Positions 1 to 6,293 of a stretch of 10,320 nt of DNA are shown here, in pieces. The position numbers were made by a program, and so were the translations under genes. The notes under the pieces are model-generated. The model saw only the letters and a program-made list of their open reading frames with translations, did not search any database and was not told where the DNA came from. The DNA is from Prosthecobacter debontii (GTDB lineage: Bacteria; Verrucomicrobiota; Verrucomicrobiia; Verrucomicrobiales; Akkermansiaceae): contig CAMCYT010000079.1 in assembly GCA_945885485.1 (NCBI GenBank), positions 1 to 10,320 on the forward strand, in the 5' to 3' direction. Position 1 is the stretch's first letter, and each line of letters opens with the position of its first letter.

Positions 1-1
1 A

Positions 2-382
2 GACACAGGAATCGTGCTCGGGGAATGCATGCGCGAGGCGTTGGGAACCAAAAAAGGGATCCGTCGATATGGTTGTGCGTATTTACCGATGGATGAAACT
101 TTAGCACGTGTGGTGGTGGATTTGAGCAATCGCCCGCACTTGGAGTTTCGTGCGCCAGCAGGGACACCTTCCGCACCGAATATGCCGTTTTCCTTGGTTG
201 AGGAATTTTGCCGTGCGCTGGCATCGAACTTGCGCGCCAACATCCACGTTGAGGTGCTTTATGGTCGTGACGGTCACCACGTGGCAGAAGCGATTTTCAA
301 AGGCCTTGCCAGGGCACTTCGTGAAGCCTGTGAAAAAGATGCACGGGTCAAAGGGATTCCCAGCACTAAAGAAGCGTTGTGA
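2..382 (+). CDS. hisB: Imidazoleglycerol-phosphate dehydratase, 3' part (gene enters from the left edge)
   Basis: This enzyme dehydrates imidazole glycerol phosphate to imidazole acetol phosphate in cytoplasmic histidine synthesis. The frame is open from base 2 with no start in the window, so the roughly 126 residues seen are the C-terminal two thirds of a family usually near 195 residues. Visible family blocks are DTGIVLGECMREALG at the left edge, YLPMDETLA then VVDLSNRPHLEF, and the metal-binding repeat GRDGHHVAEAIFKGLARALREA, whose HH..E residues bind the catalytic manganese. The ending GIPSTKEAL is also typical. The GTG at 14 is internal and not a real start. The stop at 380-382 overlaps the hisH start, so the two genes are almost certainly one transcript. 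No separate phosphatase domain of the enterobacterial fusion type is visible in this part. Confidence 0.95.
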   Translation, partial: DTGIVLGECMREALGTKKGIRRYGCAYLPMDETLARVVVDLSNRPHLEFRAPAGTPSAPNMPFSLVEEFCRALASNLRANIHVEVLYGRDGHHVAEAIFKGLARALREACEKDARVKGIPSTKEAL

Positions 383-996
383 AGGTTGGATTGTTAGATT
401 ACGGCGGCGGCAACCTCCGCAGTGTGGCAAATGCTTTGCACGCGCTTGAGGTGGATCCTGTGGTTGTGAGTCGGCCAGAGCAACTCGAAGGCCTAACGCA
501 TCTCATTCTTCCCGGACAGGGAGAGTTCGGCGATGTCATGGCTCAGTTGGACAAGCGTGGTTTGGTCGATGCTCTGAAACAGTGGCTGGCTGCAGGGAAA
601 CCGTATTTCGGAATCTGCGTGGGCTATCAAATTTTGTTTGAAGGCAGCGTCGAGGCACCGGAAGTGGAAGGACTCGGATTGATCAAAGGAAACTGTGTTC
701 GATTTCGTGAAGAGACCGGAAAGAAAATCCCGCAAATGGGATGGAACGCCGCTTGTCCGGATCAACCTGTTTCGCCTTTCTGGGAAGGTCTCGGCAAAGA
801 GCCGTATTTCTATTTCGTGCACTCGTATTATCCCGTGCTCGAAGATCCGACCTGGCACGTTTCCCTCACGAATTATGCAGGAGAGGAATTTGCCGCTTCG
901 GTCGAGAAAGGAAAAATTCTGGCCTGCCAGTTTCACCCGGAAAAAAGCCAAGACGCTGGCTTGCGTTTGATCCGTAATTTTTTGGATCGAGCTTAG
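379..996 (+). CDS. hisH: Imidazole glycerol phosphate synthase, glutaminase subunit
   Basis: HisH hydrolyses glutamine and channels ammonia to HisF, which makes imidazole glycerol phosphate and AICAR, the step just before HisB. The 205 residues match the usual length. It is a class I glutamine amidotransferase: the N-terminus is VGLLDYGGGNLRSV, the nucleophile elbow is GICVGYQILFE with Cys80, and the catalytic pair is His186 and Glu188 in CQFHPEKSQ. The block FYFVHSYYP is also typical of HisH. The elbow reads GYQ where many HisH proteins have GMQ, which leaves the catalytic Cys intact. The start is GTG at 379, overlapping the hisB stop as GTGA. This suggests translational coupling and explains the lack of a Shine-Dalgarno sequence. 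hisF is not in the window. Confidence 0.96.
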   Translation: MKVGLLDYGGGNLRSVANALHALEVDPVVVSRPEQLEGLTHLILPGQGEFGDVMAQLDKRGLVDALKQWLAAGKPYFGICVGYQILFEGSVEAPEVEGLGLIKGNCVRFREETGKKIPQMGWNAACPDQPVSPFWEGLGKEPYFYFVHSYYPVLEDPTWHVSLTNYAGEEFAASVEKGKILACQFHPEKSQDAGLRLIRNFLDRA

Positions 997-1007
997 TTAA
1001 AAAAGAA

Positions 1008-1090
1008 TACCGCCGGCCGGACTCGAACCGGCACTCCGTTGAAGGAAACGGATTTTAAATCCGCAGTGTCTACCATTTCACCACGGCGGC
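1008..1090 (-). tRNA. tRNA-Leu, anticodon TAA
   Basis: Read on the minus strand, this 83-nt sequence folds as a class II tRNA. The 5' acceptor arm GCCGCCG pairs with CGGCGGT, with G1-T72 at the end as in the E. coli Leu(UAA) tRNA. The D-arm region contains TGGTAGACAC. The anticodon stem GCGGA/TCCGT encloses the loop TTTAAAA, giving anticodon TAA at 1057-1055. There is a variable arm, and the T arm contains GGTTCGAGTCC. The discriminator base is A73 and no CCA is encoded, so the 3' CCA must be added by nucleotidyltransferase. The gene lies antisense to and 11 nt beyond the hisH stop. A T-rich run directly after its 3' end, on the minus strand, could end transcription. Confidence 0.96.
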
Positions 1091-1197
1091 ATTGCTTGTT
1101 TGCTGAAGCGGAGGAACTCAAGCGGCTTTTTTGCGATTCGTCCAGCAAAGTCAGAAGAGTTTTTAATCATTCCGTAAACCTCGATTGGGTTTGAATA

Positions 1198-1357
1198 TTT
1201 TCACCGCGGAGGCGCGGAGGTCGCTGAGGGACGCGGAGCAGAATATTCCAAATCTTAAAGTTATGAAAATGCAGTGCTCACGGTTCAATTTGAACAAAGA
1301 TATGTCATCTTTTTAACTCTGCGATCCTTTGCGACCTCTGCGTATCTGCGGTGAAAA
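1198..1357. repeat. Paired inverted-repeat element 1 (GC-rich 41-nt arms)
   Basis: The left arm at 1198-1238 begins TTTTCACCGCGGAGG. The reverse complement of the right arm at 1317-1357 begins TTTTCACCGCAGATACG. The arms agree at 32 of 41 positions, and each is itself a loose 8-10 nt periodic series of cGCGGAG-like units. The 78-nt centre is AT-rich and shows no reading frame of note. The element fills most of the noncoding stretch between the tRNA-Leu gene and the stop of the DUF6172-like gene, ending 11 nt beyond that stop. It may form a long imperfect hairpin at the 3' end of that transcript. Similar accgcggag/accgcagag arrays are familiar as dispersed intergenic repeats in environmental bacterial genomes. 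Function is unknown. Confidence 0.75.
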
Positions 1358-1368
1358 AACTACCGAAA

Positions 1369-1680
1369 CTAAGATTCAGGCTCAGTTGCTTCTTTTTCCT
1401 TCGCGGTCCGTTTGGCGGGTTTGGCTAGGATTTCGATGTAGACGGCATCCCATCCGTTCGCTGCTGCGGCATCGACGGGTTTGGTGATTTCAGAGACGTG
1501 GATAGTTTGGGCGGTTTCGGCATCTTTGCCGGCGCGGCAGTCAAAATCCCAGAAATCGGTTTCTTCAGGGAGGGGTTTGCGACGCTCGCGTTTGAGGTAT
1601 TTGCGGATGTCGGCCTTGATGCCTTCGAGGACGCGGGCGGGTTTGTGTGTGGCGGAGGTGAGTGGAAATAATTTTTTCAT
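1369..1680 (-). CDS. Small conserved uncharacterised protein, DUF6172-like
   Basis: This is a 103-residue cytoplasmic protein of unknown function. It has no signal peptide or membrane segment. The start at 1680 gives MKKLFPLTSATHKPARVLEG, which matches how I remember the DUF6172 family beginning. The same frame opens at 1719, but the extra 13 residues look unrelated. Characteristic blocks are the basic KYLKRERRKPLP at about residues 28-39, then DFWDFDCRAG, then IHVSEITK, and finally VYIEILAKPAKRT, followed by a charged tail ending EATEPES. The WDFDC segment with an invariant-looking Cys is notable, but no catalytic role is known to me. The gene lies 56 nt downstream of the sulfatase on the same strand and could share its transcript. 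The family assignment is from memory of the motif pattern, not from a search. Confidence 0.75.
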   Translation of the reverse strand: MKKLFPLTSATHKPARVLEGIKADIRKYLKRERRKPLPEETDFWDFDCRAGKDAETAQTIHVSEITKPVDAAAANGWDAVYIEILAKPAKRTAKEKEATEPES

Positions 1681-1736
1681 GCGAAGCTTGTGGGATAGCG
1701 GGCGTAGAAAGTCACGCACCGTTCATGAGAATGAGT

Positions 1737-3134
1737 CTACGGCTTAGTTTTTTCCTTATTGGCCTTCTTAGCTACTGCAATGGCGGGGTCGGGCCAGAGT
1801 AGATGAGGGGTGCGGGCTTGGTTCATCATTGCCACTGCTTTCGCAATCTGCGCGGGATTGGTTTCAGCGAGGTTCTTAGCTTCACTGGGATCCTTTGAGA
1901 GGTCGTAGAGTTCAACGGGTTTACCTGGGCCTGGACGAACTGCTTTCCAATCATCCCAACGCAGAGATTGGATGGCTCCTCCTTCGTGGAGTTCCCAATA
2001 GAAATAATCACGTTTCGGTGCTGGGCCTCCTTTGAAAAATTCGACCAGAGACTTCCCATCTGGTTTGAACTCATTCGGCAACTTCGCACCTGAGAGTTCC
2101 GCGAATGTTGGGAGAATATCCCAAAATGCCCAAGGCTCATCAGACACACGATTCGCGGCGACTGTTCCAGGCCACCAAGCAAAGGATGCTTGGCGAAGGG
2201 CACCTTCATACATTCCGCGTTTAAAACCGCGAAGTTTGCCATCCATCGCCTGATTGAATCGATTGCCGATGTCACTGTCGGGAGAGAATGAAGAACCGTT
2301 GTCGCCGGAGAAAACAATCAGCGTGTTCTCTGCGATACCTTTTTCTTTTAGTAGTTTAACTAGAGCTCCGACATCTGAATCGAGTCGCGTGACCATCGCG
2401 GCATAGTTCTTTTCTTTTTCAGACCATGGCTTATCAGCGTAAATTCCTTGGTTATCGATTTCGAAATTACCATGCGGTAGGGTCACGGCATAGAATAGGA
2501 AGAAGGGTTTATCTCCTTGTTGATTCACCCATTTTAGCACGTCTTCTTGGATGAGATTCTGAGCATAAACTTTTTTCTGTCCGTTGGCATTTTCAGTAAT
2601 TTCGAAGCGCTTGTCGTTATTATAGAGATAGGTTGGAAAATAGCTGTGGGCGTGTCGTTGGCAGTTGTAGCCAAAGAAATGGTCGATGCCGTTTTTGAGT
2701 GGGCTGCCACTCGTATCGAACATACCCATGCCCCATTTGCCCATCGTTGCAGTTTGGTAACCTGCACTCTTAAGCACGCTTCCAACAGTGACCGTGTTTT
2801 CAGGAATAGGTAGTTGGCCTTCTGGTTTGATTTCCCGGTTTGCGCGGGTTGGGCAATGCCCCATGTGCAGACCTGTGAAAAATGAACTACGCGCAGGAGC
2901 GCAGACGCTCGTCCCAGTGTAGGCGGAAGTGTATCGCGTGCCTTCTTTGCAGAGTTGATCGAGATTTGGCGTTTGAATGAGTTTTTGTCCATAAGCTCCT
3001 AGATCTCCCATTGATACATCGTCGGAGAGGATGAAAATCAGATTGGGTTTAAGGGCTTCAGCGCCTGTTGCATGGGGGGAGATAATGAATACAAAAGTTA
3101 ATGCCGCTAAGGTCTTGAAGAATGGAGTTAACAT
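1737..3134 (-). CDS. Exported type I sulfatase (formylglycine-dependent arylsulfatase family)
   Basis: A sulfatase hydrolyses sulfate esters, here probably on an exported route. In this lineage the substrates are often sulfated polysaccharides, but the sequence does not reveal the substrate. The start at 3134 begins MLTPFFKTLAALTFVFIISP, a clear signal peptide with likely cleavage near ATGA-EA. An upstream start at 3215 would overlap rsmI and bury the signal, so it is not preferred. The protein has 465 residues. Asp38-Asp39 in FILSDDVSMGDLG bind calcium. Cys78 in SVCAPARSSFFTG is the C-x-P-x-R site converted to formylglycine, which needs a maturation enzyme encoded elsewhere. TMGKWGMG, TLPHGNF and SGDNGSS (metal ligands near 278-279) complete the active site. 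The C-terminal part (LYDLSKDPSEAKNLAE) is typical of S1 sulfatases. No polysaccharide lyase or transporter is nearby. Confidence 0.93.
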   Translation of the reverse strand: MLTPFFKTLAALTFVFIISPHATGAEALKPNLIFILSDDVSMGDLGAYGQKLIQTPNLDQLCKEGTRYTSAYTGTSVCAPARSSFFTGLHMGHCPTRANREIKPEGQLPIPENTVTVGSVLKSAGYQTATMGKWGMGMFDTSGSPLKNGIDHFFGYNCQRHAHSYFPTYLYNNDKRFEITENANGQKKVYAQNLIQEDVLKWVNQQGDKPFFLFYAVTLPHGNFEIDNQGIYADKPWSEKEKNYAAMVTRLDSDVGALVKLLKEKGIAENTLIVFSGDNGSSFSPDSDIGNRFNQAMDGKLRGFKRGMYEGALRQASFAWWPGTVAANRVSDEPWAFWDILPTFAELSGAKLPNEFKPDGKSLVEFFKGGPAPKRDYFYWELHEGGAIQSLRWDDWKAVRPGPGKPVELYDLSKDPSEAKNLAETNPAQIAKAVAMMNQARTPHLLWPDPAIAVAKKANKEKTKP

Positions 3135-3204
3135 GGGTTTCGAATCGTGGTATGAGACAGAATTCATACGAGTCATGGTCTCGCGATGTTGCAACGTATC
3201 TGAC

Positions 3205-3900
3205 TCACGCGCCATTGATGAGAATCACCATTTCGCCTTTGGGCGTGCGGGCTTCGAACCATTCGAGGAGTTCTTTGGCGGTGCCGCGGTGGTAGGTTTC
3301 GAATTTCTTAGTAAGTTCGCGGGCGACACAGACTTTCGCGGTGGGGGCGATTTCCTCTAAAATTTTCAGGGTCGAGACGATGCGGTGGGGGCTCTCGAAG
3401 AATATCCCGGTTTCGCCGCTGTCGATGATTTCCTGCATGGCGCTGCGGCGTTTGCCGGATTTCACGGAGAGAAACCCGCCGTAACGAAACGCGTGGCAGG
3501 GTAAGCCGGAGCCGATCAGAGCTGTTAGAACGGCGGAGGGGCCGGGTAGGACTTCGAAGGGGACATCGGCTTCCAAGCAGGCTTGGACGAGGCGGTATCC
3601 GGGATCGGAAACTCCGGGCATGCCGGCATCACTGATAAAGGCGATACGTTCGCCGGATTTTGCAGCGGCGACGAGTTCGGGAGCTTTACGGGCTTCGTTG
3701 TGCTCGTGGAGCGAGACTAAAGGCTTTCCTGAAATGCCGTGATGCGCGAGCAGGATGCCGGAGTGGCGAGTGTCTTCGCAAGCGATCCGATCCGCGTTTT
3801 TCAAAACCTCCACCGCGCGCAGGGTCATGTCGCCGAGATTGCCGATGGGGGTTGGGACAAGAAAGATCCGGCCGCCGATTTCGGGTTCTGCTGGGTTCAT
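3205..3900 (-). CDS. rsmI: 16S rRNA (cytidine-1402 2'-O)-methyltransferase
   Basis: RsmI 2'-O-methylates C1402 in the ribosomal P site using S-adenosylmethionine. It is a tetrapyrrole-methylase-fold protein. Visible family blocks are LVPTPIGNLGDMTLRA at residues 14-29, IACEDTRHSGILL near 39-51, ISDAGMPGVSDPGYRLV near 89-105, LPGPSAVLTALIGSGLP near 118-134, FFESPHRI at 167-174 and CVARELTKKFET at 191-202. The protein ends after KGEMVILI at 231 residues. It is therefore shorter than the roughly 286-residue E. coli protein and lacks the C-terminal helical domain, as in many shorter RsmI proteins. The start ATG at 3900 is set by the alignment, and no Shine-Dalgarno sequence precedes it. The stop lies 70 nt upstream of the sulfatase start on the same strand. 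Confidence 0.96.
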   Translation of the reverse strand: MNPAEPEIGGRIFLVPTPIGNLGDMTLRAVEVLKNADRIACEDTRHSGILLAHHGISGKPLVSLHEHNEARKAPELVAAAKSGERIAFISDAGMPGVSDPGYRLVQACLEADVPFEVLPGPSAVLTALIGSGLPCHAFRYGGFLSVKSGKRRSAMQEIIDSGETGIFFESPHRIVSTLKILEEIAPTAKVCVARELTKKFETYHRGTAKELLEWFEARTPKGEMVILINGA

Positions 3901-3946
3901 GATTTGATCGGCAGTTGGGGTTATTGATTTCAGATTGAGAATTTTT

Positions 3947-4052
3947 AACCACGGAATGCACAGAATACAAGGAATGAAGACTGTGGTTGTGGGGGGATAG
4001 AAAGGAAAAGTGTGATAGCGCTCACTCCGTGTATTCTGTGTATTCCGTGGTT
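3947..4052. repeat. Paired inverted-repeat element 2 (31-nt arms, 44-nt loop)
   Basis: The left arm at 3947-3977 begins AACCACGGAATGCACAGAAT. The reverse complement of the right arm at 4022-4052 begins AACCACGGAATACACAGAAT. The arms match at 28 of 31 positions, and each shows a short period of about 9 nt (CACGGAAT, CACAGAAT, CAAGGAAT). The element sits between the orphan frame behind fabF and the start of rsmI, all on the minus strand. It could form a long hairpin in read-through RNA. It resembles a dispersed intergenic repeat in layout, like element 1 but with a different and more AT-rich unit. No transposase or target duplication is visible. Confidence 0.8.
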
Positions 4053-4099
4053 CAATTTTATAGAAGTGTAGGAAGATTTCTAATCACAAAAAAATCGGC

Positions 4100-4219
4100 T
4101 TAAAATTTAGCAGAGAGTTTGGTGCGTTCGCTTTCGGTGATGGCGGCGGGGCTTCCGGTGGAGTCGAAGTTTACGCTAATCATTTCACCCTCGGCGACGA
4201 GTGTTGCTTTTTCAAAAGT
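4100..4219 (-). pseudogene. Orphan 39-codon frame directly after the fabF stop; possible C-terminal remnant of a thioesterase-like gene
   Basis: Immediately after the fabF TAA, in the same frame, 39 sense codons run to a TAA at 4102-4100. The translation opens TFEKATLVAEGEMISVNFDS and continues TGSPAAITESERTKLSAKF. It does not look like random noncoding DNA. The pattern 'LVAEGE...V.(F/V)D..TG.P..I.E..R..L' resembles the last strand and tail of hotdog-fold acyl-CoA thioesterases of the YbgC/4-hydroxybenzoyl-CoA type, where the strand ends in a V.VD..TGRP.PIP motif. There is no start codon at the 5' end. The only ATG (4183-4181) would give 27 residues. My reading is that a thioesterase-like gene next to fabF lost its 5' part by deletion. 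Alternatives are a very short real peptide or coincidence. Confidence 0.4.
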
Positions 4220-5470
4220 TTAGTCCTCGAATTTTTTGACCAATACGGAGGCGTTGTGTCCGCCGAAGCCGAAGCTGTTGCTGAGAGCAACTTTGATGGG
4301 GATTTCACGCGCGACGTTAGGGACAACATCGAGATCGCATTCAGGATCTTGTTCTTCGATGTTGATGGTTGGAGGAACCACACCATCGACGATAGCCATG
4401 ACGCTGGCGATGAGTTCGATACCGCCTGCTGCACCGAGCATGTGACCTGTCATGGATTTGGTGGAACTGACCATCAGGCCGTTTTTTGCATAGTCGCCGA
4501 AAGCGAGTTTGATCGCTTTGGTTTCCGCGACGTCGCCGAGGCCGGTTGAGGTGGCGTGGGCGTTGAGGTATTGAACTTCTTCGGGATTGATTTTGCCGTG
4601 TTTGAGAGCCATGCCGATTGCGTAGGCTGGGCCGCTGCCGTCGGGAGATGGTGCACTGAGGTGATAGGCATCTGCGCTGACGCCATAACCGATGAGCTCG
4701 GCGTAGATTTTAGCACCGCGAGCTTTTGCTGTTTCGAGTTCTTCGATCATGACCACACCTGCGCCTTCGCCCATCACGAAGCCGTCGCGGTTTTTATCAA
4801 ACGGACGAGAAGCACCTTCTGGATCGTCGTTTCGGGTGCTGAGTGCTTTCATACTTGCGAAGCCGCAAAGTCCCATCGGGAGGACTGCTGCTTCTGCACC
4901 ACCGCAGAGGAAGCCATCTGCATCGCCGAATTTGATGATGCGCCATGCTTCGCCGATGTTGTGGTTTGACGTCGCGCAAGCAGTGACGATGACCATGTTT
5001 GGGCCGCGGAGACCGTGTTCCATGGAGATGATACCGGAGGCGATGTTGGAAATCATCATCGGGATAGTGAAAGGGGAAACGCGGCGCGGGCCTTTTTCGA
5101 TGTAAACCGAATGTTCACGCTCGAGTGTCGAGAGTCCGCCGATGCCACTGCCGACCATTACACCATAGCGGCGTGAATCGATTTTTTCCTTATCGAGACC
5201 GGAGTCTGCCATGGCCATTTTGGAAGCTGCGACTGCGTATTGCACGTAGCGATCGGAACGGCGGGCGTCTTTAGGGACGTTGAAGTATCCGTCTGCGTTG
5301 AAGTCGCGGATTTCACCTGCGATCTTGCATTCGAACAGTTCGGTATCGATCGCTTGGATTTTGCGGACACCGCTGCGTCCATTTTTCAATCCATCCCATG
5401 TCGTCTTGAGATCATTTCCCAAAGGCGAAATACAACCAATGCCAGTAATTACAACCCGTCGTTCACTCAT
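4220..5470 (-). CDS. fabF: 3-oxoacyl-[acyl-carrier-protein] synthase II
   Basis: FabF condenses malonyl-ACP with acyl-ACP to extend fatty acids in the cytoplasmic type II pathway. From the ATG at 5470 the protein begins MSERRVVITGIGCISPLGND and has 416 residues, the usual length. The frame stays open to 5554, but those 28 extra residues are hydrophobic and unlike the family. The catalytic triad is Cys165 in VTACATSNHN, His305 in NAHATSTGLGD and His343 in STKSMTGHMLGAAGG. The ending SNSFGFGGHNASVLVKKFED is typical. Upstream, 282 nt separate it from secG with no acpP, although acpP commonly precedes fabF in other bacteria. Downstream, a short in-frame remnant follows the stop at once. No Shine-Dalgarno sequence precedes the start (CCCCAGCAT). 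Confidence 0.97.
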   Translation of the reverse strand: MSERRVVITGIGCISPLGNDLKTTWDGLKNGRSGVRKIQAIDTELFECKIAGEIRDFNADGYFNVPKDARRSDRYVQYAVAASKMAMADSGLDKEKIDSRRYGVMVGSGIGGLSTLEREHSVYIEKGPRRVSPFTIPMMISNIASGIISMEHGLRGPNMVIVTACATSNHNIGEAWRIIKFGDADGFLCGGAEAAVLPMGLCGFASMKALSTRNDDPEGASRPFDKNRDGFVMGEGAGVVMIEELETAKARGAKIYAELIGYGVSADAYHLSAPSPDGSGPAYAIGMALKHGKINPEEVQYLNAHATSTGLGDVAETKAIKLAFGDYAKNGLMVSSTKSMTGHMLGAAGGIELIASVMAIVDGVVPPTINIEEQDPECDLDVVPNVAREIPIKVALSNSFGFGGHNASVLVKKFED

Positions 5471-5516
5471 ATGCTGGGGACAGCCTAAACGTGTACTTTG
5501 CCTGCGTGCAAGCAAT

Positions 5517-5627
5517 AGATTGAATAGTGAAAGCAAAGCGAGTTTTACGAGCAATCAGAATTTAGGCGAAGACGTAATTGCTTGGACGGAGCGAAGCGGA
5601 GTCAATAATGAAGATTGAATAGTGAAA
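5517..5627. repeat. 16-nt direct repeat pair in the secG-fabF gap
   Basis: The sequence AGATTGAATAGTGAAA occurs at 5517-5532 and again, identically, at 5612-5627, with a 79-nt spacer. The 5471-5752 gap between secG and fabF holds no reading frame resembling a protein, no tRNA and no clear hairpin terminator. The spacer includes a GGAGCGAAGCGGAG stretch near 5588-5601. The copies could be remnants of a small duplicated or inserted piece, or members of a dispersed TTGAATAGTGAA-type intergenic repeat. Function is unknown. Confidence 0.6.
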
Positions 5628-5752
5628 AGGTCAACAAAGCATATTAACGCTAGTTCCAAGGCTGGATAAATCCATGGTTGCTGGGCACATATTGGATTCT
5701 TGGAATACCTTGTTCAGATCAGCACGAATGTGCCTTCTCTCGCATTTCTGCT

Positions 5753-6211
5753 TTAGTTTTTAGGAACAGCAGGCGTCTCGGTTGGAGGGACTGTCTCAGG
5801 TGCAGGCGCAGGAGTTGGGGCTACAGGGAGTTCATTAACTAATGAATTTGGCTGAGTCGGCTCAACTGGCATTTCAACGATAGTCTCAGGCTTTTTCTCA
5901 ACCTCTTTAGCTACGTCTTTTTTATCTTCGAGTAAGGATTTCGACTTGTCCTGCTTCGACAATAAAATCGCCAGGGTGAAGGCGAGAATGAAAAACAAGG
6001 AACCCAAATAAATTGTGCCTTTTTGAAGTACGTCGGTGGTTCTGGCTCCGAATACTTGATCGGTCATACCTCCACCGAAAGCGGCACCAAGGCCTTCTTG
6101 TTTCGGGCGTTGCATTAGGACTAGGAGGCCCATCAAAAGGCAGACGGCGACGAAAACGACGAGGAGTAAAGTGATACTGAGGTTGAGCCAGTTGAGTGCT
6201 AAGAAAGTCAT
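5753..6211 (-). CDS. secG: SecG subunit of the Sec translocase, with Pro/Glu-rich tail
   Basis: SecG is the small inner-membrane partner of SecYE that helps SecA-driven export. The start at 6211 (MTFLALNWLNLSITLLL) removes 27 unlikely residues of the longer frame that opens at 6292. Two membrane segments lie at about residues 12-33 and 65-85. Between them is the diagnostic cytoplasmic loop LMQRPKQEGLGAAFGGG followed by FGARTTDVLQKGT. After the second segment a charged linker (KQDKSKSLLEDKKDVAKEVEKK) leads to a low-complexity tail rich in Pro, Glu, Thr and Ala (PVAPTPAPAPETVPPTET). The total is 152 residues, compared with about 75-110 for a basic SecG. The gene lies 82 nt downstream of the DUF5069-like gene on the same strand. 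Confidence 0.93.
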   Translation of the reverse strand: MTFLALNWLNLSITLLLVVFVAVCLLMGLLVLMQRPKQEGLGAAFGGGMTDQVFGARTTDVLQKGTIYLGSLFFILAFTLAILLSKQDKSKSLLEDKKDVAKEVEKKPETIVEMPVEPTQPNSLVNELPVAPTPAPAPETVPPTETPAVPKN

Positions 6212-6293
6212 GGACGGCGGAATATGGGTAAGAGCAGGGGTCTTGTAAAGCGGGGTTTTTCCGCTTTTTCGCTTTCCGAATATAAAAATCAAC

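Noticed and set aside
3135..3215. Longer sulfatase start at 3215
   Set aside because: It would overlap the rsmI end and place 27 polar residues before a perfect signal peptide that begins at 3134.
4220..4222. fabF TAA as a recoded or sequencing-error stop extending FabF by 39 residues
   Set aside because: The protein already ends with the normal FabF C-terminus (GFGGHNASVLVKKFED), so an extension is not needed. A gene remnant is simpler.
5471..5554. Longer fabF start at 5554
   Set aside because: The added 28 residues are unlike the family, and MSERRVVITGIG at 5470 is the usual FabF N-terminus.
5471..5752. Hidden acpP gene upstream of fabF
   Set aside because: Reading all minus-strand frames shows no DSLD-type phosphopantetheine site and many stops.
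6247..6267. Hairpin AAAGCGG/CCGCTTT between the DUF5069-like gene and secG as a terminator
   Set aside because: On the minus strand, where the genes are, it is not followed by a T run. The T run is on the plus strand, where no gene ends. The stem is only 7 bp.
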